From Pseudomonadota bacterium (GTDB taxonomy: Bacteria > Pseudomonadota > Alphaproteobacteria > UBA8366 > GCA-2717185): DNA of 34,211 nt. Under the pieces are notes generated by a model, which saw only the letters and a program-made list of their open reading frames with translations, was not told the origin of the DNA and made no database searches. Positions within the stretch are counted from its first letter, which is position 1; the number at the start of each line of letters is the position of its first letter. The stretch covers positions 1 through 34,211 of the forward strand of contig JAQCHR010000002.1 of assembly GCA_027619655.1 (NCBI GenBank). Direction: 5' to 3'. A program made the position numbers and the translations under genes. Positions 24,877 through 33,028 of this stretch are shown piece after piece.

Positions 24877-25383
24877 ATGGTTTATGAAAGCAAGGAAATC
24901 GCCCCGCAACGCTATCGCGAGGAAATCGGTCGATACTACGAGGACTTCACCGTTGGCGATGTTTACGAACACCGCCCGGGTCGGACGATCACCGAGGCGG
25001 ATAACAGCTGGTTCACCCTGTTGACGATGAATACCCACCCGTTGCATTTCGATGCGGAATACGCGGCCAAAAGCGAGTTCGGCAAGCCGCTGGTCAACAG
25101 CGCCCTGACCCTGGCGATTGTCGCCGGAATGAGCGTCAGCGACACCAGCCAGAAGGCCATTGCCAATCTGGGTTGGAACGACATCAAACTGACTGCTCCG
25201 GTGTTCAACGGCGACACCATCTACGCCGAAAGCGAGGTGCTGGAGAAACGCGAATCCTCCTCCCGCCCGACGCAGGGTATTGTCACGATCAAGACAATCG
25301 GTAAGAAGGCCGACGGCACGGTCTTCATGTCCTACGTACGGACCATGCTGATCCCGAAGCGCGGCCACGGCATCGACATCTAG
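24877..25383 (+). CDS. MaoC-family (hot-dog fold) enoyl-CoA hydratase/dehydratase
   Basis: The 168-residue hot-dog protein has RYYEDFTVGDVYEHRPGRTITEADNSWF and the hydratase-2 motif region TMNTHPLHFDAEYA. Classical R-hydratases have Asp-x-x-P-x-His; here the Asp position is Asn. EFGKPLVNSALTLAIVAGMSV follows, with Asn at the usual Gly before Ser. The same variations are, as far as I recall, common in mesaconyl-CoA hydratase-like MaoC proteins, so they need not mean loss of activity. It would hydrate or dehydrate an acyl-CoA made by the neighbouring acyl-CoA dehydrogenase. An AAGAGA site precedes the ATG. Confidence 0.88.
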   Translation: MVYESKEIAPQRYREEIGRYYEDFTVGDVYEHRPGRTITEADNSWFTLLTMNTHPLHFDAEYAAKSEFGKPLVNSALTLAIVAGMSVSDTSQKAIANLGWNDIKLTAPVFNGDTIYAESEVLEKRESSSRPTQGIVTIKTIGKKADGTVFMSYVRTMLIPKRGHGIDI

Positions 25384-25414
25384 CCAGACCCGAAGAAGAA
25401 ACGGAGCACAAGCC

Positions 25415-26575
25415 ATGCCGGATCCGGCAAAGAGCAACGACGACGAACGGATGATCCTCGATAGCGTCGAACAGTTCCTCGAACGCGACGTCAAACCCTA
25501 CGCCATGCATCTGGAGCATGAGGATATCTGGCCGGAAGACATCGTCGGCAAGATGGCCGAACTCGGTCTGTTCGGGTCGATCATCCATGAGGAGTATGGC
25601 GGGCTCGGCCTGTCCTGCAGTACCTATGCGAAGATCGTTGAAGTGGTCAGCCGCGAATGGATGTCCCTGTCGGGTATCTTCAATTCGCATCTCATCATGG
25701 CCTCCTGTGTGCAGCGCAACGGCACCGATGCGCAGAAACGCAAATGGCTGCCGAAATTCGCATCGGGCGAAATCCGCGGTGGGCTGGCGCTTACCGAACC
25801 CAATTGCGGCACCGACCTGCAGGCGATCCGCACCCGCGCCGACCGCGACGGCGACGGTTACCGCATCAATGGTACGAAAACCTGGATTTCCAACGGTATC
25901 CACGGTCATTGCTTTGCGGTCATGGTGAAGACAGACCTGAACGCCGAACCGCGCCACAAGGGCGTCAGTGTCTTCCTGGTCGAAAAGGGCGAAGGCTTCC
26001 GACCGTCCCGCAAGCTGGAGAAACTCGGCTACAAGGGCATCGATTCCGCCGAACTGCTGTTCGAGAACTGCCATGTGCCGGCGGAAAACCTGATCGGTGG
26101 CGTCGAGGGACAGGGCTTCCGGCACATCATGGGCGGGCTGGAACTGGGCCGGATCAATGTCGCGGCGCGCGGTGTCGGCGTCTCGCAGGCCGCGCTGGAC
26201 GAATCCGTGAAATATTCCCAGCAGCGCGAAACCTTCGGTAAGCCCATCGCCGAGCATCAGGCGATCCAGCTCATGCTCGCCGATATGGTGACAAGGACCG
26301 AGGCCGCCCGGCTGCTGGTCTACCGGGCCGCCGACGCCTTCGACCGGGGCGAGCGCTGCGACATGGAGGCCGGGATGGCGAAGCTGTTCGCCACCGAAGC
26401 CGCCGTCACCAATTCGATGGACGCGCTGCGGGTCCATGGCGGCTACGGCTATTCCAAGGAATTCCCCGTCGAACGTTACTACCGGGACGCCCCGCTTCTG
26501 ACCATCGGCGAGGGCACCAACGAATTGCAGCGTATCATCATCGCGCGGCAGCTCATCGCCCGTAACCCCATCTAG
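25415..26575 (+). CDS. Acyl-CoA dehydrogenase
   Basis: This is a 386-residue flavoprotein of standard length, with LTEPNCGTDLQAIRT (FAD/substrate loop), YRINGTKTWISNG, RVHGGYGYSKEFPVERYYRDA and the catalytic Glu366 in TIGEGTNELQRI. It makes a 2,3-enoyl-CoA from an acyl-CoA. The Glu position is that of short/medium-chain enzymes rather than isovaleryl-CoA dehydrogenase. It stands between the MaoC hydratase and the CoA-transferase, consistent with a CoA-dependent oxidation sequence: transfer of CoA, dehydrogenation, hydration. Acceptor electrons would go to ETF. An ACGGAG site lies upstream of the ATG. Confidence 0.93.
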   Translation: MPDPAKSNDDERMILDSVEQFLERDVKPYAMHLEHEDIWPEDIVGKMAELGLFGSIIHEEYGGLGLSCSTYAKIVEVVSREWMSLSGIFNSHLIMASCVQRNGTDAQKRKWLPKFASGEIRGGLALTEPNCGTDLQAIRTRADRDGDGYRINGTKTWISNGIHGHCFAVMVKTDLNAEPRHKGVSVFLVEKGEGFRPSRKLEKLGYKGIDSAELLFENCHVPAENLIGGVEGQGFRHIMGGLELGRINVAARGVGVSQAALDESVKYSQQRETFGKPIAEHQAIQLMLADMVTRTEAARLLVYRAADAFDRGERCDMEAGMAKLFATEAAVTNSMDALRVHGGYGYSKEFPVERYYRDAPLLTIGEGTNELQRIIIARQLIARNPI

Positions 26576-26586
26576 GAGGCCGAGGA

Positions 26587-27783
26587 ATGTTACCGCTGGC
26601 AGGCGTGCGGGTGCTCGCCGTTGAACAATATGGCGCGGGCCCCTGGGGCACGCAGTACATGGCCGACATGGGTGCCGAGGTCATCAAGATCGAGAACCCG
26701 AAGGATGGCGGCGACATGAGCCGCAGTGTGGGGCCGTTCTTCATCGATAATGGCGAAAGCAGTTCCGGCAGCCTGTTCTTCCAGAGCATCAACCGCAACA
26801 AGCGCAGCCTGACGCTGGACCTCGGCACGCCGGAAGGGCAAGCGGTGCTGCACGACCTCGTGCCGACCGCTGATGTGCTGGCCTGCAACCTGCGCGGCGA
26901 CGTACCGGAAAAGCTGGGGCTCACCTATGAGACACTGGGTAAGCTCAACCCGCAGATCGTCTGCGCCTTTCTCACGGCCTATGGCCGCGAGGGGCCGCGC
27001 CAGAAATGGCCGGGCTATGACTACCTGATGCAGGCGGAGGCGGGCTATTTCTCGCTGACCGGCGAACCGGAAGGCAACCCGACACGCATGGGCCTGTCCA
27101 TCGTCGACCTGATGACCGGCCTGGGCATGGCCTATACCGCCATATCCGCTGTCCTCGCCGCGCGTGCGACGGGGTTGGGGCGCAATGTCGATGTGAACCT
27201 GTTCGACCTGGCGATGACAAACCTGTCCTATCCCGGCACCTGGTACCTGAACACCGGCCATAACCAGGGACGCGAGCCACGGTCCGGCCACCCGGCCCTG
27301 ACGCCCTGCGCGCAATACAAGACGAAGGACGGCTGGGTTTTCCTGATGTGCAACAAGGAGAAATTCTGGCCGGCCCTGTGCAACGCCATCGGGCGGCCCG
27401 AATGGGGAAGCGACCCGCGCTACCTGACCTTCAAGGACCGGCTGGAGCGCCGCCCGGGAATCCAGGACATGCTGGACGAACAGCTTTCAACGAAGACGAC
27501 CGGGGAATGGCTCAAAATCTTCGCCGGGACGGTCCCCGCAGCGCCGATTCTCGACGTGGCCCAGGCGCTGGAAAACCCGTATGTCACCGGCAATGGCAAG
27601 ATCCAGACGTTGCAGCACCAGAGCGGCCGTGAATTCCGGATGCTCGATGCACCATTCCACGCAGGCGAAGCGACCCCGAACCGGCCGGGCCCGGAACTGG
27701 GCCAGGATACAGATGCGCTGCTGGGAGAACTGGACTACGACGCGCAGAAAATCGCGAAACTGAAGGACGCCAAAATCGTCTGA
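26587..27783 (+). CDS. CaiB/BaiF family (class III) CoA-transferase
   Basis: This 398-residue protein has VLAVEQYGAGPWGTQYMADM and GAEVIKIENPKDGGDMSR at the N-terminus and the catalytic aspartate Asp174 in LSIVDLMTGLG. Class III transferases move CoA between carboxylic acids (formate/oxalate, carnitine, succinate and others) through an aspartyl-CoA anhydride. It would activate the pathway substrate for the acyl-CoA dehydrogenase. A good AGGAGG site precedes the ATG. It is the last gene of the seven-gene operon and ends 12 bases from the convergent hydrolase gene of the phosphonate operon. Confidence 0.93.
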   Translation: MLPLAGVRVLAVEQYGAGPWGTQYMADMGAEVIKIENPKDGGDMSRSVGPFFIDNGESSSGSLFFQSINRNKRSLTLDLGTPEGQAVLHDLVPTADVLACNLRGDVPEKLGLTYETLGKLNPQIVCAFLTAYGREGPRQKWPGYDYLMQAEAGYFSLTGEPEGNPTRMGLSIVDLMTGLGMAYTAISAVLAARATGLGRNVDVNLFDLAMTNLSYPGTWYLNTGHNQGREPRSGHPALTPCAQYKTKDGWVFLMCNKEKFWPALCNAIGRPEWGSDPRYLTFKDRLERRPGIQDMLDEQLSTKTTGEWLKIFAGTVPAAPILDVAQALENPYVTGNGKIQTLQHQSGREFRMLDAPFHAGEATPNRPGPELGQDTDALLGELDYDAQKIAKLKDAKIV

Positions 27784-27795
27784 TCGGCGACTCGA

Positions 27796-28584
27796 TTACA
27801 AGGTGGCAAGAAACGCCCACACTTCGGCATTCACGGCACCGGGAAACTCCCAGAACGGAAAACCGCCGCCATCTTTGATCGTCATACGGCGGCAGTCGGG
27901 CAACAGTGCCGAAATCTCGTCAGCGGCCTGAAGGAAATCTGGCAGGTCGTACGCCCCGTTCATGATCAGCACCGGTTTCCGGAACTGGCGCAGGTCATCG
28001 TCCGGCGGCGTTATGGGACCGATAAGCCCGGCGTCCAGCCACGGTGCGCCCTCAAATTCCTCTATGATCTGACGCTGCGCGGCGGCGCGACATTCCTCCG
28101 GCCGATCCCGCATTACGGCGAACCAGCCGCCCTCCTCCCACCAGCGTTTCCGGGCCGCCGCCATGCCCTCATTCCGGGCTGTATCGGCAACCCGGGCCAG
28201 AACATCCGACACTCCCGGCATGGATCGTCCCGGAAAAACCGGTCCTTCGAGAACAAGCGCGGAGAACCGGTCCGGATCATGGACGGCCAGCAACAATCCC
28301 GCCGCCGCGCCGAGATGCGTTCCCCAGAAGACGGCATCCCCGGCACCGGCATCCCGCATCGCGCCGGCGATGCTTTCGGCATATTCCGCGACGCCATAAG
28401 GGCCCGGCATGGCGGACGACAGGCCGTGGCCCGGCAGGTCGATCAACATTAGTCGGTGCGTCGCGCCAAAAACCGGAATCTGCGCTGAAAACGCGCGCCG
28501 GTTCTGTGAAACGCCGTGCACGATGACGAGCCAAGGCGCCTTCGGACCCGCCGTGTCAATGATTTCGAACGCCGCCGCTGGCAT
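27796..28584 (-). CDS. Alpha/beta hydrolase-fold protein lacking the usual catalytic Ser and His
   Basis: The 262-residue protein has the fold of alpha/beta hydrolases: the oxyanion region IVHGVSQNRRAF, LIDLPGHGLSS, a nucleophile-elbow strand-turn-helix at AVFWGTHLGAAAGLLLAV, and the acid region LIMNGAYDLPDF. In the elbow the serine position is His90 (G-T-H-L-G). In the final segment DGGGFPFWEFPGAVN the position of the catalytic histidine is glycine (241). Two of the three triad residues are therefore replaced, so it is probably not a classical hydrolase and could be a binding protein or an enzyme of different chemistry. It is the third gene of the PEP mutase operon, six bases after the decarboxylase gene, which suggests a role linked to phosphonate metabolism. 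Confidence 0.82.
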   Translation of the reverse strand: MPAAAFEIIDTAGPKAPWLVIVHGVSQNRRAFSAQIPVFGATHRLMLIDLPGHGLSSAMPGPYGVAEYAESIAGAMRDAGAGDAVFWGTHLGAAAGLLLAVHDPDRFSALVLEGPVFPGRSMPGVSDVLARVADTARNEGMAAARKRWWEEGGWFAVMRDRPEECRAAAQRQIIEEFEGAPWLDAGLIGPITPPDDDLRQFRKPVLIMNGAYDLPDFLQAADEISALLPDCRRMTIKDGGGFPFWEFPGAVNAEVWAFLATL

Positions 28585-28590
28585 GCCGCG

Positions 28591-29733
28591 TCAGGCTGTC
28601 GAAGCAAGGAAAGCCTTGAAGCGCCGCGCCACCGCATCGGGTGACACGGTCGGACGGCCCAGCTTTTCGAGGCTGCCCGGCTGGATGCGGATATGCACCA
28701 TATGCGGGCCATCGCTCGCGCAGGCCGCCTTCAGGGCCTTTTCGAAGCCACCCAGATCGTCTGCGGAAGCCGCGCTGGCATAGCCGCAGGCCAGCGCGAT
28801 CCTGGCAAAGTCCACGCCGCCGGATACGGTCGCCTGCCCGCCCGTGGAATCATGCACCCCGTTATCGACCAGCACGTGGATCAGGTTCCGGGGCTCCTGC
28901 GCGCCGATGGTCGCCATGTTGCCCATCTTCATCAGGGCGGCGCCATCACCGTCGATCACGACGATGGGCCGGTCCACATTGACGGCGATCCCAAGGCCCA
29001 TTGCGCTGGCGCTGCCCATGGAACCGACCTGGTAGATATGCTGTTTGCGGTCATCGATGGTGAACAGTTCGCGCCCGCTCTTGCCGGTGGTGCAGACGAT
29101 TCCCGCGTTGTCCGGCGTCACCTTGAGCAACCGCTCCAGCGTGTCGCAACGGGTCGGGCGATCGCCGCCTGTCGTATAGTCGTTCAGGTTGTCGCCCGGC
29201 GTCGCCAGCGCCGGCGTTTCCTCCAGCCCCTCCGGCGCCACCGACCCGTTCGCCATGATGAAGGCGTAGGGCAGTTCCGCTGAATCCATATGCGCAAATG
29301 CCCGGTCCAGCGCCGGCGCGATATCCGCGTCCTCGCTGGGGAACGGTTCGTTGGGCACGCCGATATCGTTCAGCAGGACATCGGTAATCTGCCCCATCAG
29401 CACATGCTGCGGTTCGTCCTTCAGCCCCGGCTGACCGCGCCAGGTGACGATCATCAGGGTCGGGATCCTGAACGGATGATTCAGCGAGGTGAGCGGGTTG
29501 ATAGCGTTGCCGAGCCCCGAATTCTGGCAGATCAGCACCGTCTTGCGTCCCGCCAGCCAGGCGCCGGCGGCGATTGCCGTCGCCTCGCCCTCGCTTGCCG
29601 CCGGGACATAGCGGATATCCTTGCGGGTGATGACGCGGTTAATGACCGGCGTCAGGAACGAGCACGGCACGCCCGTATAGAAATCGTACCCGGCGGCCAG
29701 TGCCTGGTCGAGAAACGCATCGGCCTTGATCAT
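28591..29733 (-). CDS. aepY: Phosphonopyruvate decarboxylase
   Basis: This enzyme decarboxylates phosphonopyruvate to phosphonoacetaldehyde with thiamine diphosphate, the irreversible step that drives C-P bond formation. The 380-residue protein has the short two-domain TPP form: GYDFYTGVPCSFLTPVIN, ASEGEATAIAAGAWLAGRKT with the Glu contacting the thiazolium cofactor, QNSGLGNAINPLTSL, and the TPP/Mg motif from GDG (262-264) to Asn291 (VDNGVHDSTGG). The frame continues upstream to 29784, but ATG 29733 overlaps the PEP mutase stop in ATGA, the usual coupled arrangement. The strict order mutase-decarboxylase supports the assignment over sulfopyruvate decarboxylase. Confidence 0.93.
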   Translation of the reverse strand: MIKADAFLDQALAAGYDFYTGVPCSFLTPVINRVITRKDIRYVPAASEGEATAIAAGAWLAGRKTVLICQNSGLGNAINPLTSLNHPFRIPTLMIVTWRGQPGLKDEPQHVLMGQITDVLLNDIGVPNEPFPSEDADIAPALDRAFAHMDSAELPYAFIMANGSVAPEGLEETPALATPGDNLNDYTTGGDRPTRCDTLERLLKVTPDNAGIVCTTGKSGRELFTIDDRKQHIYQVGSMGSASAMGLGIAVNVDRPIVVIDGDGAALMKMGNMATIGAQEPRNLIHVLVDNGVHDSTGGQATVSGGVDFARIALACGYASAASADDLGGFEKALKAACASDGPHMVHIRIQPGSLEKLGRPTVSPDAVARRFKAFLASTA

Positions 29734-31391
29734 ACGATGTTCCTCGCCCGGGCGAGGTCCAGCGCGTCGTCGATATCCAGCCACTGGCCGGTGATGTACT
29801 GCACCCGGATAGCATGTCCCGCCGTAACCAGCCTGTTCAGCAGGACCGGCACGTCGCCCTTTTCAAGGCTGCCATCGGCTTCCATCGCCGCCAGTTCGGC
29901 AGCGACGGCTTTGGCGCCTGCCTCGCTCAGCTTCAGCAGCCCGACCCATTCACCGGTCGCCGCGTCAGCGCCGACATCGCGACCCGCGGCCACAAGGCTG
30001 ACCGGCGCATCGTCCAGGTAGTCGGTGGAAAACGCGCGGTCGCCGACCACGAGATCGCGGACAAGCCCTGCTTCGGACTGTTCGCGATCCTGCCACAACG
30101 CATCGGCGACGATGACGATGTCGCCTTCCGCCTTGAGCAGCGCATCGAGCATGTAGTCGCGGAACAGGATGTCGCCATAGGATACCAGCGTCGGCTGGTT
30201 CAGCGCCTTGCGCGCGCAATTCAGCGAGTAGAGCTCGCCCGTTTCCGCGTAGCGGTCATTGTCGACGGTCGCGACGGAGACAAGGTCGATGGCTTCCTTC
30301 TTATAGCCGCGCACGATCGTGACATCGCGGATGCCGGCGCCGTTCAGCATGGACAGCTGGCGGCGCAGCACGGGCTGCCCCCTTACATCGACCATGCATT
30401 TCGGGCGATCGTCAGTCAGGGCGCCCAATCGTTTGCCGCGCGATGCCGCCAGCACAACCGCGCCGTAACCCGCGCCCCGCTTTGGCAAATAGCGCGCCTC
30501 GGCCGCCGCCAGTTCGTCATTGCCGGTGATCTTGAAGACCTCACCCACCGTCGGGATGGTATCTTCCACATCGGCGAGGGTTTCGGTGTGGAAGATCGTT
30601 TCGCTGATATGCCGCATCGCCTGCATTGCGGCGCGCATGTTGTGATTGGCCCAGATGACCAGCGAAATATCGTGGTCGCGGAATTGCTGGGTCGGCGTCG
30701 CGTAATACATGGTCGGCACGATCACGACCGGGCAGCGGTTGCCCCACTCCTTGCAGAAGGCAAAGATTTCATCCGGTTCCGCGATCTTGGAATGAATCAG
30801 GACGGCATCGGCGCCGGCGGCATGATACGCCTCGCCGCGGCGCAGCGCCTCATCCACGCCCCAGCCGGCGATCAGTGCCTCGATCCGGGCGATGACGCAG
30901 AAATCATCGTCAAGCTGGCTGTCCTTTCCGGCCTTGATCTTGCCGCAGAACTCGTCGATATCCGCCAGCGGCTGCGCCCGGCCGATAAAGCTGTTTGTCT
31001 TGGGGAACAGCTTGTCCTCGATACAGACGGCGGCGATGCCGCGCTGCGACAACTTGGTCACCAGCCGGCGCATGTTATTGAAATTGCCGTATCCCGTATC
31101 GCCATCGACCAGGATGGGGATCGACGTCGAATCGGACATGAACTCCAGCACTTCCAGGACCTGGGTCCAGGATGCTTCATTATTGTCGCGAACACCCAGC
31201 GCGGCGGAAATACTGAGCCCCGAAGCCCAGACTCCCTTGAAGCCGACCTCCTCCACGATCCGCGCGGACAGGCCGTTATGGGCCTCCATGATAAAGGCCA
31301 TTTCCGGGTCGGTGAGAAGCTGGCGGAAGCGGCTGGTTTTGGATTGCGGCGGCTGCGCGGGTGGCACGATTCGAACAGTATTTGCAGTCAT
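29730..31391 (-). CDS. aepX: Phosphoenolpyruvate mutase fused to a nucleotidyltransferase
   Basis: This 553-residue bifunctional protein rearranges PEP to phosphonopyruvate, forming the C-P bond, in its N-terminal domain (about 25-300). That domain has VDGDTGYGN (Asp96, Asp98 for Mg2+) and the mutase signature EDKLFPKTNS (125-134), with Asn133 separating mutases from phosphonopyruvate hydrolases. The C-terminal domain (about 308-553) is a sugar-nucleotide/cytidylyltransferase fold: LAASRGKRLGALTDDRPKCM (usual Gly replaced by Ser in LAAG), VSYGDILF with the metal-binding Asp407, and GQWLDIDDALDL. Such fusions occur in other phosphonate producers and suggest activation of a phosphonate as a nucleotide conjugate for transfer to lipid or glycan. 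Neither an aminotransferase nor a transferase partner is in the window. It is first in the operon aepX-aepY-hydrolase. Confidence 0.93.
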   Translation of the reverse strand: MTANTVRIVPPAQPPQSKTSRFRQLLTDPEMAFIMEAHNGLSARIVEEVGFKGVWASGLSISAALGVRDNNEASWTQVLEVLEFMSDSTSIPILVDGDTGYGNFNNMRRLVTKLSQRGIAAVCIEDKLFPKTNSFIGRAQPLADIDEFCGKIKAGKDSQLDDDFCVIARIEALIAGWGVDEALRRGEAYHAAGADAVLIHSKIAEPDEIFAFCKEWGNRCPVVIVPTMYYATPTQQFRDHDISLVIWANHNMRAAMQAMRHISETIFHTETLADVEDTIPTVGEVFKITGNDELAAAEARYLPKRGAGYGAVVLAASRGKRLGALTDDRPKCMVDVRGQPVLRRQLSMLNGAGIRDVTIVRGYKKEAIDLVSVATVDNDRYAETGELYSLNCARKALNQPTLVSYGDILFRDYMLDALLKAEGDIVIVADALWQDREQSEAGLVRDLVVGDRAFSTDYLDDAPVSLVAAGRDVGADAATGEWVGLLKLSEAGAKAVAAELAAMEADGSLEKGDVPVLLNRLVTAGHAIRVQYITGQWLDIDDALDLARARNIV

Positions 31392-31501
31392 GGTCTAATA
31401 TCTGCTTTCCTAGAGTACCGGGAGGACGTCTCATCGAGATAATCACGCCCGGCAGTGTTAGATCTTGTGACAATAAATACGCGATCCCGGAGAAAATAAA
31501 A

Positions 31502-32653
31502 ATGGCGCTTTCACATCTCAAGGTTCTCGACCTCACCTCGAATCTGTCCGGGCCGTATTGCGCCATGATCCTGGCGGATCAGGGCGCCGACGTCATCAAG
31601 ATCGAGCGCCCCGAGGTCGGCGATGACATGCGGCTGACGCCACCCTTTATCGGCGGCGAAAGTGCCCCGTTCATGCTGGCGAACCGGAACAAGCGCAGCG
31701 TCATCATCGACCTGAAAACCGCGGCCGGCGTGGCCGATTTCAAGCGGCTTGCGGCCAACGCCGATATCATGATCGAGAATTTCAAGCCCGGCACCGCGGA
31801 ACGCATTGGCATTGGTTACGAAACCATGCATGCCCTGAACCCGCGCCTGATCTACTGCTCGATCTCCGGCTTCGGGCAGACCGGCCCCTATGCGAAACGC
31901 GGCGGTTTCGACCTCATCAGCCAGGCGATGACCGGCCTTGCGGCAATCTGCGGCGACGAGGATGGTCCGCCGCACCGGTTGCCGATTCCCATTACCGACC
32001 TGTGTGCCGGCATGAATGGCGCAATCGGCATACTGACCGCCCTGGCCGCGCGGGAAAAAACCGGCAAAGGGCAACAGGTCGATATCTCGCTATTCGAATC
32101 GGGAATCTCACTTGGTTTCTATGAGGCCGCGTCATATTTCGCCACCGGCCAGGCGCCGGAGAAGCTGGGCCAGCGCCATCGCGGCAGCGCGCCTTACCAG
32201 ATATTCCCCACCGCCGATGGTCATATCGCCATCGGTGCGGCGGCGCAGCGGTTCTGGAGCCTGACCTGCGAGGTCCTGGATTGCGCGGAACTGATCGATG
32301 ACCCTCGCTTCGTCACCAAGGCGGACCGGGTGGCGAACAACAAGGCGCTGGTCGCCATTCTGGCAGAAAGGCTGGTCACGAAAACGACCATGGAATGGTT
32401 CCGATTGCTTGACGCCAGGGGAATTCCCGCCGGCCCCGTCATGAACCATGCGGAACTGTTTGCCGACCCGCAGACGGAAGCGCGCAACATGGTTGTCGAT
32501 ATCGATCACCCGGCGGCGGGCGCAACCCGCGTTTTGGGCACGCCCATCAAACTGTCGGGTACGCCGGGCGGGGTCAAACGGCCTGCGCCGCGGCATGGCG
32601 AACATACGAGCGAAATTCTGGGGGATTCGCCGTCAACAGCGGCAGCGGATTAA
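31502..32653 (+). CDS. CaiB/BaiF family (class III) CoA-transferase
   Basis: The 383-residue protein has LKVLDLTSNLSGPYCAMILA, GADVIKIERPEVGDDMR, NRNKRSVIIDLKTAAG and the catalytic Asp166 in PIPITDLCAGMNG. It is diverged from the other CoA-transferase at 26587 and not a recent duplicate. Its frame opens at 31361, but ATG 31502 starts the conserved domain and follows CCGGAG. It is divergent from the PEP mutase operon across a 110-base gap in which I see no clear promoter, and its stop overlaps the convergent response-regulator stop. The CoA donor and acceptor cannot be read from the sequence. Confidence 0.92.
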   Translation: MALSHLKVLDLTSNLSGPYCAMILADQGADVIKIERPEVGDDMRLTPPFIGGESAPFMLANRNKRSVIIDLKTAAGVADFKRLAANADIMIENFKPGTAERIGIGYETMHALNPRLIYCSISGFGQTGPYAKRGGFDLISQAMTGLAAICGDEDGPPHRLPIPITDLCAGMNGAIGILTALAAREKTGKGQQVDISLFESGISLGFYEAASYFATGQAPEKLGQRHRGSAPYQIFPTADGHIAIGAAAQRFWSLTCEVLDCAELIDDPRFVTKADRVANNKALVAILAERLVTKTTMEWFRLLDARGIPAGPVMNHAELFADPQTEARNMVVDIDHPAAGATRVLGTPIKLSGTPGGVKRPAPRHGEHTSEILGDSPSTAAAD

Positions 32654-33028
32654 CAGGCCTTTTCGCCTTCAAGCGCCTCGCGTAGTTCGGCAATCCTGTA
32701 GGGCTTTTCCAGGAACCCTATCTCCAGCCCCTTGGCGACCCCAAGCGTTTCGGCCATTTTGGCGTAGCGCTTGTTGTAACCGGATGCCACAAGGATATGG
32801 GCGTCGCACCCCCTTGTCCACCAGCCAGGCGACAAGCTCAATGCCGTCAATATCCGGCATGACAATATCAAGGACGATGGCCGTTGGATTGAAGTCATCG
32901 AAAACCGCCATGAATTCCTCGGCATGCGTCGTCACCTTCACGTCATACCCAAGGCCTGCAGCAGTACGGCGAACAATTTCGCCAAGCGCCGGCTGATCGT
33001 CGACAATAAGCAAACGCTTATCGGACAT
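32650..33028 (-). pseudogene. Single-domain (CheY-like) response regulator with a frameshift in a G5 tract
   Basis: From ATG 33028 (AGAGG upstream) the frame gives MSDKRLLIVDDQPALGEIVR, the phosphoacceptor Asp54 in VLDIVMPDIDG, then VDKG before running out of register. The rest of the receiver domain continues in another frame as CDAHILVASGYNKRYAKM to FLEKPYRIAELREALEG, with Ser82 and the conserved Lys108-Pro109. Removing one base from the run of five G on the coding strand (CCCCC at 32809-32813) restores a normal 125-residue receiver domain. All key residues (Asp10, Asp11, Asp54, Ser82, Lys108) are then present. There is no output domain and no kinase nearby. It may be a sequencing error, a recent mutation, or slippage-based control. 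Its stop overlaps that of the convergent CoA-transferase. Confidence 0.82.

Noticed and set aside
29814..31442. A 542-codon open frame on the plus strand opposite the PEP mutase gene
   Set aside because: It is the reverse-strand shadow of the mutase-nucleotidyltransferase; composition is His/Asp/Arg-rich and no motif is seen.
31392..31501. Promoters in the divergent gap between the PEP mutase operon and the second CoA-transferase
   Set aside because: TTGTGA and TTGTCA hexamers are present, but none has an acceptable -10 at 16-18 bases, so no promoter is called.
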